A DNA stretch of 64,000 nt. Origin: Cercis canadensis. Lineage: Eukaryota > Streptophyta > Magnoliopsida > Fabales > Fabaceae. The stretch spans positions 358,726 through 422,725 of the forward strand of contig QAOA01004219.1 of NCBI GenBank assembly GCA_003255065.1, read 5' to 3'. Made by a program: the position numbers and the translations under genes. Under the pieces are notes generated by a model, which made no database searches, had not been told where the DNA came from, and saw nothing but the letters and a program-made list of their open reading frames with translations. Positions 24,737-38,400 of the stretch are shown one piece after another (position 1 is the stretch's first letter; every line of letters starts with the position of its first letter).

Positions 24737-27700
24737 TCAGAATGAAAATTCTTCCGGTAATCTTCTATACTTCCCTGACAAAAATGCCTTGTATATTCCT
24801 TGAAGGTCACCTGAAATGAAGGATTACATTATCCCAATTAAGGTATCGCCAGTTAAGTGCAAAGGGCAAGGAAAGAAAAACATCACAAACTACCTTTAGC
24901 TTGAAATGGTTGGATAGTTCTGGAAAGAGTTGATTCCACCAACTTCACAAATTCTTTACCTGAAAGTCAACAAATGATATTAAGTTCTAAAAAGTAGAGA
25001 TTAACACTAAAGCAAAAATCAAAGCAAGGAAAACAAGAAAGAAAGAAAATGCCAGGATCAGAACCCCAAAAAAAAAAATTGATAATTACTTTCTACCGCA
25101 TGACAAAAAACTCACTATAATATACCTTTTCAAGTTTAGCCAATGTTATGGTTGTTTTTTTTTTTGTTTTTTTTTTTAAGTTTTTCCAGTGCCAAGAACA
25201 CCTTTCTCTTCCAGGTTAAGATCAAAGTAGTGGTCAACTACTGGTGATACTAATAAGTTTCACAAACTAACTCTAGTTACCAAATGGCCCGTGGTTGTGT
25301 GGTCCTAACTACTGAGGTCGTCTCGAGGACTTGCGGATTTCATGTTTGGATTTGGAGTCATAGCCCAAGTACCAAAAGAGTAGTACCTCTAGTTATTAAA
25401 TATGGGCTATAGTCATAAATACTATATTCTGCCAGGGCTAGTTTTCCCTTGCTAAATTAAAGACTGAAATGGGAGTTTTAGCATCTTGACTTATATGATT
25501 TAACCAAGATCAAACAATCATCAGTTATTTAAAAATTTAAAATTATAAATGCAAACTCTTAAGCTTAAGAAATGTTACTGCCATCCTATGCGACACTAGA
25601 GCCACCTCTCAAAACTTAATAATTCAAGCATGACACACTAGGCATAAAAATGACAAAAAGTTGGACCATAAGGATCAGGACCACAAGTCAAGTGGGCTAT
25701 ACTATTAGCATGTGACAATATGACAATATGTTCTTGCAGTTTGTTGCTATATCATACAGACTGATATATGAAAACCAAAACCCACAAGTAATAAGAAGTC
25801 ACTCAAGCTCATCATCCAGAGGAACCTAACTGACCTCATATTACATTAATAACAAAGCAATCAGCCATATCTTTGCAAGACAAGGCAGAAGAGGAAATGT
25901 CAAATTCGTTGCATTAACTATAGTGGTAACGATAATGGTCTTCCAAATTGACACTCAACAATACATAACCCTTGCCATATGGCTGGTTTTTAACACTTAC
26001 CAGCTAGAGTCTTTTCTCCTCTGTTGATATTAATCAGGTATGTAGAGATTTGGTTGTCTCTCAACTGTTGCATATGTAGAACATATGTTGAATATCGAGT
26101 TAACAATAAGAAACAAATGACAAATTAATTCAGTAAAAGATTCATGCACCCAATTGAACAAGTAAGTTGTACATAACCTTGGCTAGAAGTGCCTTTGAAA
26201 GCTCCAGTGGATCAATAGATGAAGGACCCTGGCTGAATGCAGGCACAAAGTTTCCATCTTGATAGCCTGCTAGGAACTGATAAGCTGCTTGACCAGGAGA
26301 GAGCTTCGAAACAGAGGGGATACAACCATAACTGCTTTAAAAGAAAAAATAAAGATCAAGATATGGTGGCAATTAAAAATAAAAAGAACAAAAGCAACAT
26401 AATAGAACTATGGAAGATAGTAAAACTCAACACACCGTTATATTAGGACAAAGAGCAACAAAATTCCTATATCTCACTAGTTTCACCATTGCTTTATTTT
26501 TTATTTTTGATAAAATCACAATTTCTTATATTTATCTTTTGAGTGCGAATATGCCTTTTTGTATATGTTGGTTATTTTATCATTATAGTATTGTTATTTA
26601 CATCATATTAAATATTTATCTACATGGCTCCAGGGTCCCTAGAATCAAAATTGTGCTGTACACCATAAATAACAACAGTGCAGATGGATGCCATCTAGGC
26701 ATTAACTGCTTATTTTAGGTAAATAATACTGCTCGCCAGCAGCAAAGACCCCTCTTTACTTTCCTTTATTTGTTGAACAAAATCCCTTTATTATTGTCAT
26801 TATTGATTGCAGATTATAATCAGTTTCCACTATTTGCTATAGTTCTTAGTTCAATACCTATAGCCAGTTCATAAACAGCTATTCATCAGCTATCACAAAG
26901 CAGCTTGGACGAAAAATTATATACAAGAATAATATAGTGAAAGGCAGAACCAGAGAAGTGTTTCCAATTTTATGCATTTTCATCCTCAATAGGAATTATA
27001 TATGGTTTGCTTACCGATCAGAAGATGCAAAAACAATAGCAGCTGGAAATTTAAATAGATTTGAGCCACCAGCATTTCTGGTTTGAAATAAAGGAGCAAC
27101 ACCTTGGGGAGAAAGAATTATGCCTGCATCTGCAGAGATCAATGAATCTGCACAGCTCTGAATTGTATCTTCTGGTGCAAATAATATGATCACAGAACCA
27201 CCAGATACTAGTATCCTGAAACTTACAACCTCCAGTGTAAAATATTTCTTTGGTGGAAGCTCCGTGTTTTAACTTTTAAGACAAGAAAATGACCTTGCAG
27301 GCAGAGGAATTCCTCCCCGTGCAGCTATAACAGGTTCAGATAAGGCAGCCAGTGCTTTCTTGGTTCCACTGGCATCTGAGAAAGCTTCACCGCATAAAAC
27401 AAGGAACGAACGTTCAATATCAGCAGCTATAAGTCCATTTGAATGTGATCCCACACGAATAGCTTCCACCACAGAAGGACTGCATGGTCAAAATTAAACA
27501 TTGGTTACAAAATCAGATACTATATCGTATGATGTCTCAAATAAAGGATTCTGCAAATAATATGGCAAAACATATCCCAGCTTCATGCAATAGACAAATA
27601 GGAGAGCAATATAAAGTTAGGCCAGAAATATTTCTGACACACAGTGACGTATGTGAAGGACCAAGTTATTACTCTTATTAGTTCTATTTAACAAGTAAGA

Positions 27701-30700
27701 GCTTTCATGCTGGTTGGGCTGGGCTGTGGCTTCAAACCAACACAAAGTAATTAGTAGTATGAATGTTGCTCAATTGGACAAATAAAAATGATTAAAAATT
27801 TAGGTCAATCAACAGTGGTAGAGATATACATGTTCTAAGTGCAGTAGCTGTAATTTACATCCAGAAGTTCTTTGGTTGACCATATAGTTATTGTCTCTCT
27901 TTGCTCCTACCTCACTTCGTATGCATAGGGAAAAAGACAAGCATTAACAATTTGATGATTGATTACTCCTTTTGCATCTCTATCTCAACCAAATTCTAAT
28001 AGATTATAACTCTAAAGGTCATTGATAGATCTCATCATGCTTAAAAATGAAAATGCAGTGTAACCAGAAAATATTGTCAGTCCCAGGAAGGGGAACTTAA
28101 TAGGTAGTAAACAAAATCAAATGTTAGAAGAGAGATTGTACCTTATAGACATGGCCACATAAACTGTCAGAGGACAAGAATCATGTGAAACTGAACTACT
28201 TGGAGTCTTATAGATAACATTTGAAAGTGATAGTATCGCTGAAGGACTATCACTTATTACACGAACTTTTGCATCACATTTTGGTGAAGAACGAATAGCC
28301 CCATCATGAACAAATATATTTGGAGTAGATGATAAGTGATTTGTTACCTGACACATAAAAAAATGAATAAGTTACTAAAAATAATAAAAATAAAGATTTA
28401 GGCATGAGTTATGTTGAACATACGAGTCATTATGCTTTCCACTGTTAGCAATGATGCCCAGATGAAGAAAATATGTAATAACATGACTGAAGCATTCGTA
28501 AAGAGTATGATGACAAATAAACTTGTTTCTTCAATACACCAGTGAGGGAGGGAAAAGAAGAATCTGAATGAGTAATGGGGATGGGATTCGTTATTTGTCT
28601 CAAGAAAACAATTACAGGGAAGTCCATAGAAAAGATGGAAAATAAAAGAACACTGGAGAAAATCTACTTAAAAGATTTCAATGAAAGCAACTAGGTTTCT
28701 TCACCAGAGAGTCAGAAAAAGGAAATTGCACTTCTTTAGCTATGGTACTTAGCAGACATAACAAGCACACAATCTACAACAACTAATTCCACAATACATA
28801 TCCCATATAACCACTTGGGAATCACCATATATATATATATATAAGCAACATAACATGGAAGAAAGAATAGAATTTTCCATGGTCTANGAAATTGCACTTC
28901 TTTAGCTATGGTACTTAGCAGACATAACAAACACACAATCTACAACAACTAATTCCACAATACATATCCCATATAACCACTTGGGAATCACCATATATAT
29001 ATATATAAGCAACATAACATGGAAGAAAGAATAGAATTTTCCATGGTCTAGATGATACCTGTTTAATAAGTTTACCATATTGTGCTTTTGAAATTTCTGA
29101 GGCTCCACCAACAAAACTTCCTCTGACATGAATTGGAAATTCTGTCAAGGATTCTAATAGAGAAATGCACAGGGTGAGCCAGATTAATGATGAGAAGAAA
29201 TGAAGTAAAATAAGATAACAAATGAAAAAACTTTCAGCTTACGAGCAATGGTTGCACCCTTTTGTTTTAGCTCAGATGGCGTCAAGTTTGGGAAAACTTT
29301 GTCCTGCACAATTACACCTTTTGCAGCCAGGGCCCAGTTGAGACCATAAGAAACTTCCGGGCCCTCCCTGTGTTGGAAATCCATTTGAGAAGGATACTAT
29401 TCTTATAAAACACAATATATGCTGCATATGTTTTGTCCATTTAGTATTCCGTCTGACTGTACTGAAGTCATAATGAAGAAAGCAAGTTCTAGTTTCAGAA
29501 AAAAATATTTTATCTTTGAGATTCTTCTGAAGTGTAATGAAGTTCCATACCTTACAAATGTTCTGATCCCTCCATAGATTGAATTCCACATCTGCATTTG
29601 AATTATCTGACAGTATTATATCAGCTTAACTTTCCAGGACTCAAATATAGATGAAATGTGGGCAACAATCATAAACCAAGAGGAATTACAAGGAACTATA
29701 CCATAGAGTATCAAAAGTTAAACCTTCCAAAATACTATACAGATCACTAGGCTAACTTTGAGAGTATCTTCTGCTGCTGATATATACCTATACACTAACA
29801 CTATCCTCAAAAGCTCAATTAGCAATTAATCGGGCATTGAGATCAAGGCCCCAATAGAACTTCACTACGGAATTTTGAAAACTTGAATGATAACTGTCAA
29901 CATGGAGTTTCCATATATCATCAGAATGGAGGAGTTGATGATTAAATGATAATTATGCTACTAATTGAATTGATAGCCAATATCCATCTGTCAACCAAGA
30001 GGGTTACTGACAATTGGTCCATAAATGTTTTTCCATACTTCGAACTGAAGTTATTTTGCCTTAGTAATGCTCCACCCACCATTTTAATCACAAAAACAAC
30101 CAAGAAAAAACATTATTAATGACAAAGCAGGGAGACATCCATAAAGCACTTGAAAAGGAATGAATATCTATGGAAAATTTGGTGACTATACATTGGGAAC
30201 TCAATTCTGTCAGCTTCATCCTCAGCTACAGGGGCTGATAATGCATTCTGCAATGACGCAACAATTTCAGATTATACAATCTTTAGCTTCAGTATGCTCC
30301 CGTAGAGAATATAACAAGGGATAAGGAAACTTTACAAATCCCTTAAACATATAGTCAAATCCCTTAAAGAAAAGTTTCAGTTATCTATTAAAGCATATGC
30401 AGGCATCAGCATATAATTTGGTTAGAAAATTAAAAGAAACAAGCGAGGAAGAAGATTAAAAAAAAAAAAAAACTGAAACTTGTCAATAATTTATCAACAT
30501 TATGCAATGAAAGTACAACCCTCTTCACATCAACGCATTCAAAGTTCAAACAATACTATTGTTAGGAAATGAGCTCAATTTACCAGACCCACAAACTCAA
30601 ACTGAAACTAAGCATCAAAAGCATCACTACCCATAAAAAATAGCTGGAGATTTTCAACTCAACCTCATATTTTAAACTAAAACCAAGATTCAGAGTAAAC

Positions 30701-30868
30701 AATTAAAAGAATATAAGCTTTATAAACATAGATAGATGACAAAGAAAAGAGAAAGAGAGAGAGACTGACGTGTTGAGAGGAGAGCAAGAAAGGGAGAGAA
30801 GCACTTGATGTTGAGGGGCAAGTGAATGAGCTTTGTATCAATGGCTTGAGAACAAGGTTCCTCACCAT
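24737..30868 (-). CDS. PEP carboxykinase (ATP)-like protein without a P-loop
   Basis: Eleven exons: 30770-30868, 30192-30247, 29243-29367, 29059-29153, 28142-28347, 27294-27479, 27015-27215, 26178-26331, 26001-26064, 24894-24959 and 24737-24810. All phases join into 441 residues. The first 50 residues are rich in Ser, Leu and basic residues with few acids, suggesting an organelle transit peptide. Similarity to ATP-type PEP carboxykinase is remote but ordered: IFVHDGAI..CDAKVRVIS (about 138-158), DIERSFLVLCGEAFSD, and LFKFPAAIVFASS then IPSVSKLSPGQAAYQFLAGY, which parallels the enzyme's DAFGVLPPVSKL segment. Where the enzyme has its kinase loop GLSGTGKT, this protein has LFAPEDTIQS, and the metal-binding segments are not recognisable. 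It is also about 100 residues shorter than typical. It is probably not a carboxykinase; its role is unknown. Family assignment is from remembered motifs and not searched. Confidence 0.75.
28722..29050. repeat. 165-bp direct duplication around an N, inside an intron
   Basis: 28722-28886 and 28888-29050 are nearly identical, apart from an AT-run length change and a G/A difference, and are joined by a single N at 28887. They lie within the intron between PEPCK-like exons 28142-28347 and 29059-29153. Most likely an unmerged contig overlap. Confidence 0.8.
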
Positions 30869-32100
30869 ATTCCAAGCTTCGTTACAAGAGAGTTGGAATG
30901 CACATGAAGTTTATGACCAGCTGATCACGGGCAGGTAAAGCCCGCTTCAGTTCACCGCCAAAACCTGAAATATAGGTGAAGTTCCTTTCTTTGTTTACTA
31001 TCGGTTCTGTGGGTTTTTTCTGTTTTGTTTTTCTTGTTAGGATGAAAACGTAGTTTTTTTCCAAAATCAATTATTTATTTGATGTCTCATATAAACCATT
31101 CCATTTGAATTTTCATACTATGTAATTATTGATTTTTAAAATATATATTATTATTTAATGTAAAGCAACTTCACATAACTTCTTTAAAAATTATGAAACG
31201 AGGTTGGTGCAGTGAGACGAGTCTTCTCATGTCTCTGCCAATTAGACAGCTGCTTTCTATCTACTTTTTATATATGTATATAAAACTTCTTAAAAATTCA
31301 ATTCTTCCTTTATAAATTATTTTATCTCTCTAATTCTTTTATCTCAACTCTTTCTTTATCTTGCTCTAATTTTTGGAGAAGCTAATTCAAATATAATTTG
31401 TGGCAGTGTGTTATTTTTGCTAGGCTTTCTAAGCTACACCCCTACAAGGCTACACTCTCCTTGTAAATTTAAATTCAGGTAAACTAATACTATGTTCGAA
31501 TAAGAAAATGGAAAGAAAGAAAAGAGATAGGAAAGAAAATTAAGATTTATTTTTTTTTTTTTTCATATAATGTATAGAACCCTTTTAACTTGGCTGATAT
31601 ATGAAAAATCTTTGGCTTTAAAAACATGCATAGAATTCTTTAAACTTCATAATTTATGTAAAAAAATTCTTCTGTTCATTTGAATGTTAGTCAATGAACA
31701 GAAATGTTATGTTAGAATTCATTAACCTTTAATTTATGTACCTTAATTCTAAATTAAGAATGAATTATGATGAATTAAAGACAATTACACTCTTTTTTAG
31801 AATTCAAACCTAAGACTCATCTTTTTTATCTTAAGCTTAATTGATGAGTGTAGAGAAATTTTTTTTATGGGCCCTACTCTCACTTAATTTTGCACTTATT
31901 TTTTTTTTCTCTTTTATTTTCTCTCAATCAACTGAAAAGTCAAATTAGTCTTAACCCCAATTTTTTCTCTATTTTTTTTTTTTTTTATCTTCTTCCATTT
32001 TTTTTCTCTCATTAATTTAGAATAATTTCATCTAACATACAAAAAGAAAAAAAAAACTTATTATGTGAAATAATAATTTTCCTTTATCGCCTTGTTGATG

Positions 32101-32274
32101 CAGTGTCAATGAGCAACTTTCCCACATTTTTCAACAAAGATGAAGAGTCAAGACTGCCTAGTGCTATACAATACTTGTTATATCCGACACTACCCATTTT
32201 TTCTTCCCTGTTGAGTGGTTGATTCAAACAACACAGAAGTCTCCAATACTGCAATGGCCATTGTTAATCCATAA
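32101..32274 (+). pseudogene. Relic of the 3' end of a DUF26 secretory protein gene
   Basis: The stretch matches the last 160 or so bases of the intact gene at 33591-34364: GTGAGCAACTTCCCCACCTT parallels GTCAATGAGCAACTTTCCCA, and CAATACTGCAATGGCCATTG parallels the intact C-terminal coding bases, ending in the same ATCCATAA stop context. Cysteine codons of the second DUF26 repeat are partly lost and the frame is broken, so this is a dead fragment. It shows that the family once had at least two tandem members here. Confidence 0.8.
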
Positions 32275-33543
32275 ATGTTCTATGACTTTGAATATGGAGT
32301 TTCAATATTCATTCATAGGAGACAAAACCATTTGGCAAAATTGTCAAATACTATGACTTTACCAGCACTAGAGTAGTAATTGACTTTGACTGGCACTTGT
32401 TTTAGGAGGATGTTTATCTAGATTTGAATGCAAAATTCATAAATTCTGAAAACGACTTCAATATCACTGTTATTTGTGTACAATATGTTAACTTATACAG
32501 TTCTTCGTGTTTACCAATCTGAGCCAACTATTTAACCCATAAACCTATAATGATCATGTCAAATTGAGATTTAGTGGATGGAGACAAACTACTATTACAC
32601 AGAATGAAGCAGTAAGTCAAAGGTCTTACTTGCATAATTGTACAGAGTCAAGCACATACATATATGCATGATTGCAGAGACAAAATAGAACAGAAGAGAG
32701 GATATTTCAGAATACGACAAAGAGAACGAGTAGTGCTAGGGTATATGCTTTGAGAAATTACTCAGTTTTTGAAGTGGATGTGGGTGGATGATGATGATGG
32801 TGTGACAATTATTTCACTTGAAGCCAAACTTTGTAAATGATAAAAGAGATTTTTGGAATTTTAGTGTATAAAGTAGATAATTGAAAATTATGTAGAAATT
32901 TAAGAAAACAATACATACATGATACAACCCCTTCCAACTTTGGTTCCTCAATTTTTTAATTTTGGCAATTAACTTCTCTCAACTTTGAAAAATGTCTGAA
33001 TTAAAACTTTGTTATTATTATTATTATTAATTTTTTTTTTACCAATTGGTCTACATTAGCACCCCATGTTTCAACCTTTTAACTATTACTTCATCCATTG
33101 ATTTCTGAAAAAAAAAATTGTGTTTGGAATTCACATTTGTGAAAAATTAGCTGTCATCAAGTATCTAACATGCTATAGAATCTTTGACATCAAACATTTT
33201 TTTTTTATATGACATTAAACATTTTAATTTTTATGATTAAATTAAGAATGTGTCATTAGACCTTGGTGACATAAGGACCTATTTATCAAAGCCTTAAAGT
33301 TGAAAAATTCTATGCAGAAGTTTCGACATTTTCATATTTTATTTTCACAAGATCAAAATAATTCATTACGTTGTTCATCAAATTAAATACCAAATCTTAT
33401 CTGAGTTGACCATGAAAATTAATAAAAATGGAAAACCAATCATGTACCTTTTTTCCTCCGATCATTATGGGAGTGGCAAGCTTGCAAGTCAATAATGTCT
33501 GCTGCGTACGATTCCACATTCAACCAATCCTCATTCTTTTTTC

Positions 33544-33549
33544 CTTATA
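33544..33549 (+). promoter_or_regulatory. Candidate TATA box of the DUF26 gene
   Basis: TATAA within CCTTATAAGAAC, about 45 bases before the ATG at 33591. A W-box core, TTGACC, lies at 33406-33411; W boxes bind WRKY factors and are common upstream of defence genes, but one copy is weak evidence. Confidence 0.35.
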
Positions 33550-33590
33550 AGAACCACTTGAAGCTCTACATGTGATATAGGAGGGAAATC

Positions 33591-34364
33591 ATGTCTTTGT
33601 TATACACAATCGTTTTCTTATTACTCATATGCACTTGCAGTGCAGAATCTGTAGCGCCCTTGGGAGAATTTTGCAACAAAAACACCAACATAAGCAATGG
33701 TGGAAAATTATCAGCTAACATTGATAAATTATTGGGTGAATTAGTTCAAAAAACCCCCTTAAGTGGCTTTGTTGCTAGCTCATATGGTAAAGGCCATGAC
33801 CAAGTTTATGGCTTGGCTCAATGCAGAGGGGATGTGAACACTCAAGACTGCTCAATTTGTATTGAAGATGCAGCAAAACAAATCCGCCAACGCTGTCCAA
33901 ACCAAGCTGATGCAAGGATTTGGTATGATTTCTGCTTTTTGAGGTACAATAATAAGAGTTTCATTGGAGAAGTTGATACATCTTTTGGTATATTCTATTT
34001 CAATGTTGAAAATGTAACTGATCCTGAAGATTTTAATAAAGAGCTAGGAGCATTGATGGGTGAAATTAGAGCCCAAGCAATTGTTCCTAACAACAAAGGG
34101 CTTGGGAAAGGAAAGAACAAATTGTCAACATTTGTGACACTATATGCATTGGTGCAATGCACAAGGGACTTGCCTGAGCTATCCTGTGCTCAGTGTTTGG
34201 CTATTGCAGTGAGCAACTTCCCCACCTTCTGCAACAACCGTAAAGGCTGCCGCGTCTTATACAGTACTTGTTATGTCAGATATGAGCTCTACCCTTTCTT
34301 CTTCCCTCTTGATTCAAACAACATAGAGCTCTCCAATACTGGAATGGCCATTGTTTATCCATAA
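33591..34364 (+). CDS. Cysteine-rich repeat secretory protein (two DUF26/Gnk2 domains)
   Basis: Single-exon frame of 257 residues. A signal peptide is visible at residues 1-18 (MSLLYTIVFLLLICTCSA). Two Gnk2-type DUF26 modules follow, each with the C-x8-C-x2-C core: CRGDVNTQDCSIC and CTRDLPELSCAQC. Flanking cysteines complete the usual three disulfides per domain. There is no transmembrane helix or kinase after the second module, so it belongs to the CRRSP group rather than the cysteine-rich receptor kinases or plasmodesmata-located proteins. Members are apoplastic; ginkbilobin-2, the type member, binds mannose and is antifungal. Asn-x-Ser/Thr sites (for example NVTD) suggest glycosylation. 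A dead partial copy lies 1.3 kb upstream. Function in defence is inferred from the family only. Confidence 0.9.
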   Translation: MSLLYTIVFLLLICTCSAESVAPLGEFCNKNTNISNGGKLSANIDKLLGELVQKTPLSGFVASSYGKGHDQVYGLAQCRGDVNTQDCSICIEDAAKQIRQRCPNQADARIWYDFCFLRYNNKSFIGEVDTSFGIFYFNVENVTDPEDFNKELGALMGEIRAQAIVPNNKGLGKGKNKLSTFVTLYALVQCTRDLPELSCAQCLAIAVSNFPTFCNNRKGCRVLYSTCYVRYELYPFFFPLDSNNIELSNTGMAIVYP

Positions 34365-35412
34365 AAGGAGCATTCTTGCTCGAAGCTGAGATTATCTAGT
34401 AGAACCCAACCAACTAAGCTAAGCTTGGTGCTACCTAAGTTACTTTGTTATGAAAAATATTGCAGTGACTACTTGAAATGAAAGTTGCATTTGAAAAGAG
34501 GACTGTCACATGTAACATGTATGTTGAGTCTAGCATGAACTATCTTTTCAATTGTTATGGTCTTTCTATTTTTATCTCTTTTTTTTTTTTTTGTTATTAA
34601 AAAAATCAGGCTACAAAGCGTGGCAGTCCTTGCCCTTTTGAGGTGAGAGGCCTTTCGGATCCCTCCATTTAATTCTCCTATAGGGGAGACCTACCACCAG
34701 AGCATCAATGAAAGGTAAGCCTCCAACAGCATTATGAGGTTCAAAGCAATTACTGATTGCAAGGGGTGCTCCGCAAATAAGTGGCACGCTTTTTTCCCCT
34801 GAGGAATTGAACCCTGAACCATCACATTGCTGAGAGACCAGTCTGCCACTTGAGCTACAACCTCGGGTGATTTCTTCCCATTTTTCTCAGTTTCAGGATC
34901 ACGTTTCCTTGATCCAAAATAGATATGCAGAAATTCTAGACCATGTAGTTTTGCTTTTACCAGTTGACCATGTATTCACTCATTTGTCCTATGTCATGGG
35001 AAAGCCTATTGCATTGGGCAGTAAAGAGATTGAAGCATACCCAATACTTGACATAAAATTATTACACTTAGAAAACAAAAACAGAAGTTGGTGATTTCAC
35101 TACGGTTAATATCTCAGAAAGAAAAAGACAAGAAAGAAGACTGGTAAATTAATTCCTGATTTGAAGTGTGAATTAGGATAATTTTGAACTTGAAAGAACC
35201 GCATTTGGATAATTTCATTTCGATTGTGAATTTCGTCGTCATATACATTATGCTTCCATGCAATTGATGGATAAGTCACACAAACTGTACCCCTAAAGGT
35301 AATTTTATGTATGGATGGAATATGCATGCTACTTTTCCTCCTCTCCAGAATACATGGTAAGTTTGAATGTGAATATCCTCATGTACAATGTGAATCTTAG
35401 CACAAAACATGA
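34365..35412. other. Intergenic between the DUF26 and synthetase-like genes
   Basis: Holds the 3' leader of the DUF26 gene, a SINE at 34579-34867, and about 550 bp of unassigned sequence. The open frame at 34867-35094 has no recognisable feature. Confidence 0.5.
34579..34867 (-). mobile_element. tRNA-derived SINE, about 290 bp, with A tail
   Basis: On the minus strand the head reads CCCGAGGTTGTAGCTCAAGT with GGCAGACTGG. This matches an RNA polymerase III A box (TRGCNNARNNGG). About 40 bases on, GGGTTCAATTCC matches the B box (GGTTCRANTCC). The body is not tRNA-like and ends in CTTTGTAGCC, followed by an A-rich tail at 34579-34592. The structure of tRNA head, unrelated body and A tail defines a SINE. 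No clear target duplication was seen, so it is fairly old. Confidence 0.75.
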
Positions 35413-38400
35413 TTAGTTGTTGACTTTGCGATAGCTTCTAGGGAAAGGTATAACATCTCTAACATTGCCAAGGCCAGTCACAAAGAGCACCATAAGATCA
35501 AACCTAAGGGTGAACCCAGAGTGCTTGACTGTTCCGTGCCGGCGAAGATCTAGGTACCATTCATACTTCTCTCTTGGCAAGCCCAACTCCTTGATTCTGC
35601 CATAAAACACAATAAAGTATGATACTTACTTCAAACTTCTAATTATAAATAGATTTGGAAAGTAAGACTAGTTATTGACAGACCATTTGCTTGACTATCT
35701 GGCTAATATATTAATGTTAATGACTGTTAAACCAAAAGTTTTGTTTAAGACAAAAACCGTAAGTTTCATATCTAATACTAGTTGAATTTTTTGTTAGTGA
35801 CCACAAATTACCACCAAAACTGGAACTGTTCATGGATTCATCAATCGTATAACAAATTTTTATTTTTATTTTTTTGGGTACAAAGGAGAGCATTGGATAA
35901 CCTAATAAAAAAATTAGTTTAGACAACAAAGAACTTAGCAGTAAAAATATATAAATGAGGTAAGAAAGCAGTATGAAATTATGTCTAAACTGGCAGTACC
36001 TTGAACTAATCATGTTAAGACGCTCCTCACTCTGGCTGCCAGAAATTATTGTTCCAACCTGCAATGTTTGTTATGATTGTAAACAATATTATCATTTGAT
36101 AACTTCAATAGCACAAGAATAACTTCATAGAAGTGCCTTACTCTCCCTAATATACAGGCCTACACCTATCCACCCCATACAGACAACACTAACCATCCTT
36201 TTTGACCATACCTTTGGTACAACCATATCAAAAGCTGCTACTGTTTTCCCATCATCATTCAGTCGAACATAAAATGGCTTAGCTTCCTTCGGATAGTTGT
36301 ATATTATTACAGGCCTCTTGTAGATATGATCTGCCAAATAACTGTCATTACATAAACAGAACAATAAGTAGCCAAAAGAGGTGAAGGCAACACTTTTTCT
36401 CCTATTAGATATCAGCAAATTCAGAAAATAACAATAATATTCGTACCTTAGAAGTTCTGTAGTAAGAGCAACACCGAATTCAAGATTCGTTTGAAATTTC
36501 TTGTTTTCAACCTGGAAGCAATTAATTGACATGTAAGAAAGCTAATGTCTCTTCTATCTTAAAGTAGCGGGGAAAACCCATAGTGGAGAAAATCAAAACG
36601 AATGTCCAAGGAGCATGTGGTAATATATACCTTTCTTAGAACCTCTATTGCTTCATTGTAGGATACCATTTCAGATGAACTCGCTACCATCTGCTCAAGA
36701 CGATAGATGCAAGTATTGTCAATTCTTTTAGCAACAAACTTGATATCTTCAGAGCAATTTTCCAAAACCCACTTGCAGAGGTATTTGAAGAATTCATTTG
36801 CACAATTTATTGAATCCTGCAAACACAACAAAGTACAACATATTAGTAAATGAAGCAAAATCATTCCAATCACACTATAAAGAAGGAATTACAGTCAAAA
36901 TTACAGAGAAATTTGATTTGACGAATTTTTGTATATTCTTTCAAATCCCTAGAGCAGTAAGAACTTGCCATAATTTGGAAGTTAGTTGAACAATATTTTA
37001 CAGTAAAACCCCTTCTCAATAAAAATGTTTCAGGGATCAAATAATAGCTAATGCCTATATACAACTAAAGATGGACTCAATAACTTAATAATAGAAAATC
37101 CAACTCTATTTTGAAAACAGGGAAGCCTTGTAGTATTTTCCATGTTATAGAATATAGACTATATGCAGGACATGTTTATAGAAACATTGATAAAATACAA
37201 AGGATGAAAATAAACCAAGCATAGATACAATCTACTGCTCCCACGGTGGATATCTTAATTAACATTCATGATACTTCTCCTTATAAACATGTAAACAGTA
37301 GGCAGAAGTACAAATGCCAACATCATGGCTCACCTTGCAAAATTAGTTTGATACTGGACGAAAATACTTGTATACCTTTTATACATTAATCTTAGAGAAA
37401 GGTTGCACAGACAGCAGCTGCCTGATTCCCCCCTCCTCTCCCCATTTCATTATGTTAAGAAGTTACTGATAGCTATTAATACTTTTTGGGTGACCACAAC
37501 ATGGTGTATATGACAACCCATAGGGCAGTGAGCAAGTTCTCTTGTTTCATTATATGAAAATATATTAAACATTGAAATCCTATCTAAAAGGTAGATGTTG
37601 TGTAATAGATTGAATATCTTGTAAAGTACTAGTGCAGTGTTTGAAAAAGAAATGTTACCTTTAACTGAGAAAAAGCCATTTCAACCTCAACCATCCACAT
37701 TTCTGCAGCATGTTTTGCTGAATCTGTTTTATCTGCTTGGAATCTGGGTCCAAATGAATAGACATTTCCAAGAGCACATGCATAGCTCTCCAAATGTAAG
37801 CGACCAGAAAAAGTCAGATAAGTTTCACCAGAGAAGAAATCTTCAGAAGAGTCTACTTTATCAGCTCTCAATATAGTTCCTGATCTTGTCTTTTCCCTCG
37901 CTTCCAACTGTGACGCCAATTCATTTGTTTTCCGCAGATCTTGAATTGCAGCAACCAGTGCTTCCCTGTTGCTTTCAGTTCTTTTCAAATTTTCAATTAT
38001 GTTGCTTTTCTCTTTTACAGCTTCCTTCACAGCTTCAAGGCTAACACCTTCAGTCTCATAAATGGTATCCAGCTTCTCCTTGTCAGCTTTCTGACCCAGG
38101 GTAGTAACATGGAACATTTTGCTAAATCCTTCACAGTCTGTGGTAGTTATAGTGGGTACTTGTACATCAAGGAATGCATTATCTTTAAAAAATGAGTTAG
38201 TTGCAAAAGACAGGGCACTACGAATTCGCATCACAGTGGCCACCTATAATATGAGCAACATGTCACTTGATTAAAGAAGAAAGTCAAAAGTATGCTATAT
38301 TTATCAATATAAAAATCTAAATCACAAAACTATGACTGTGATATATGAAAAAAAAAANTTTATCATTATAAAAATCTAAATCACAAAACTATGACTGTGA

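Larger units (their letters stand above)
30869..33590. other. Intergenic between the PEPCK-like and DUF26 genes
   Basis: Contains the promoter side of both flanking genes and the DUF26 relic at 32101-32274. The rest is AT-rich with homopolymer runs. No other exon recognised. Confidence 0.5.

Noticed and set aside
29551-29606. Possible extra exon in the PEPCK-like gene reading MWNSIYGGIRTFV
   Set aside because: It has an acceptor and donor, but its start phase does not fit the preceding exon end (CCA AT). Skipping it joins AT to G in frame and gives a continuous protein.
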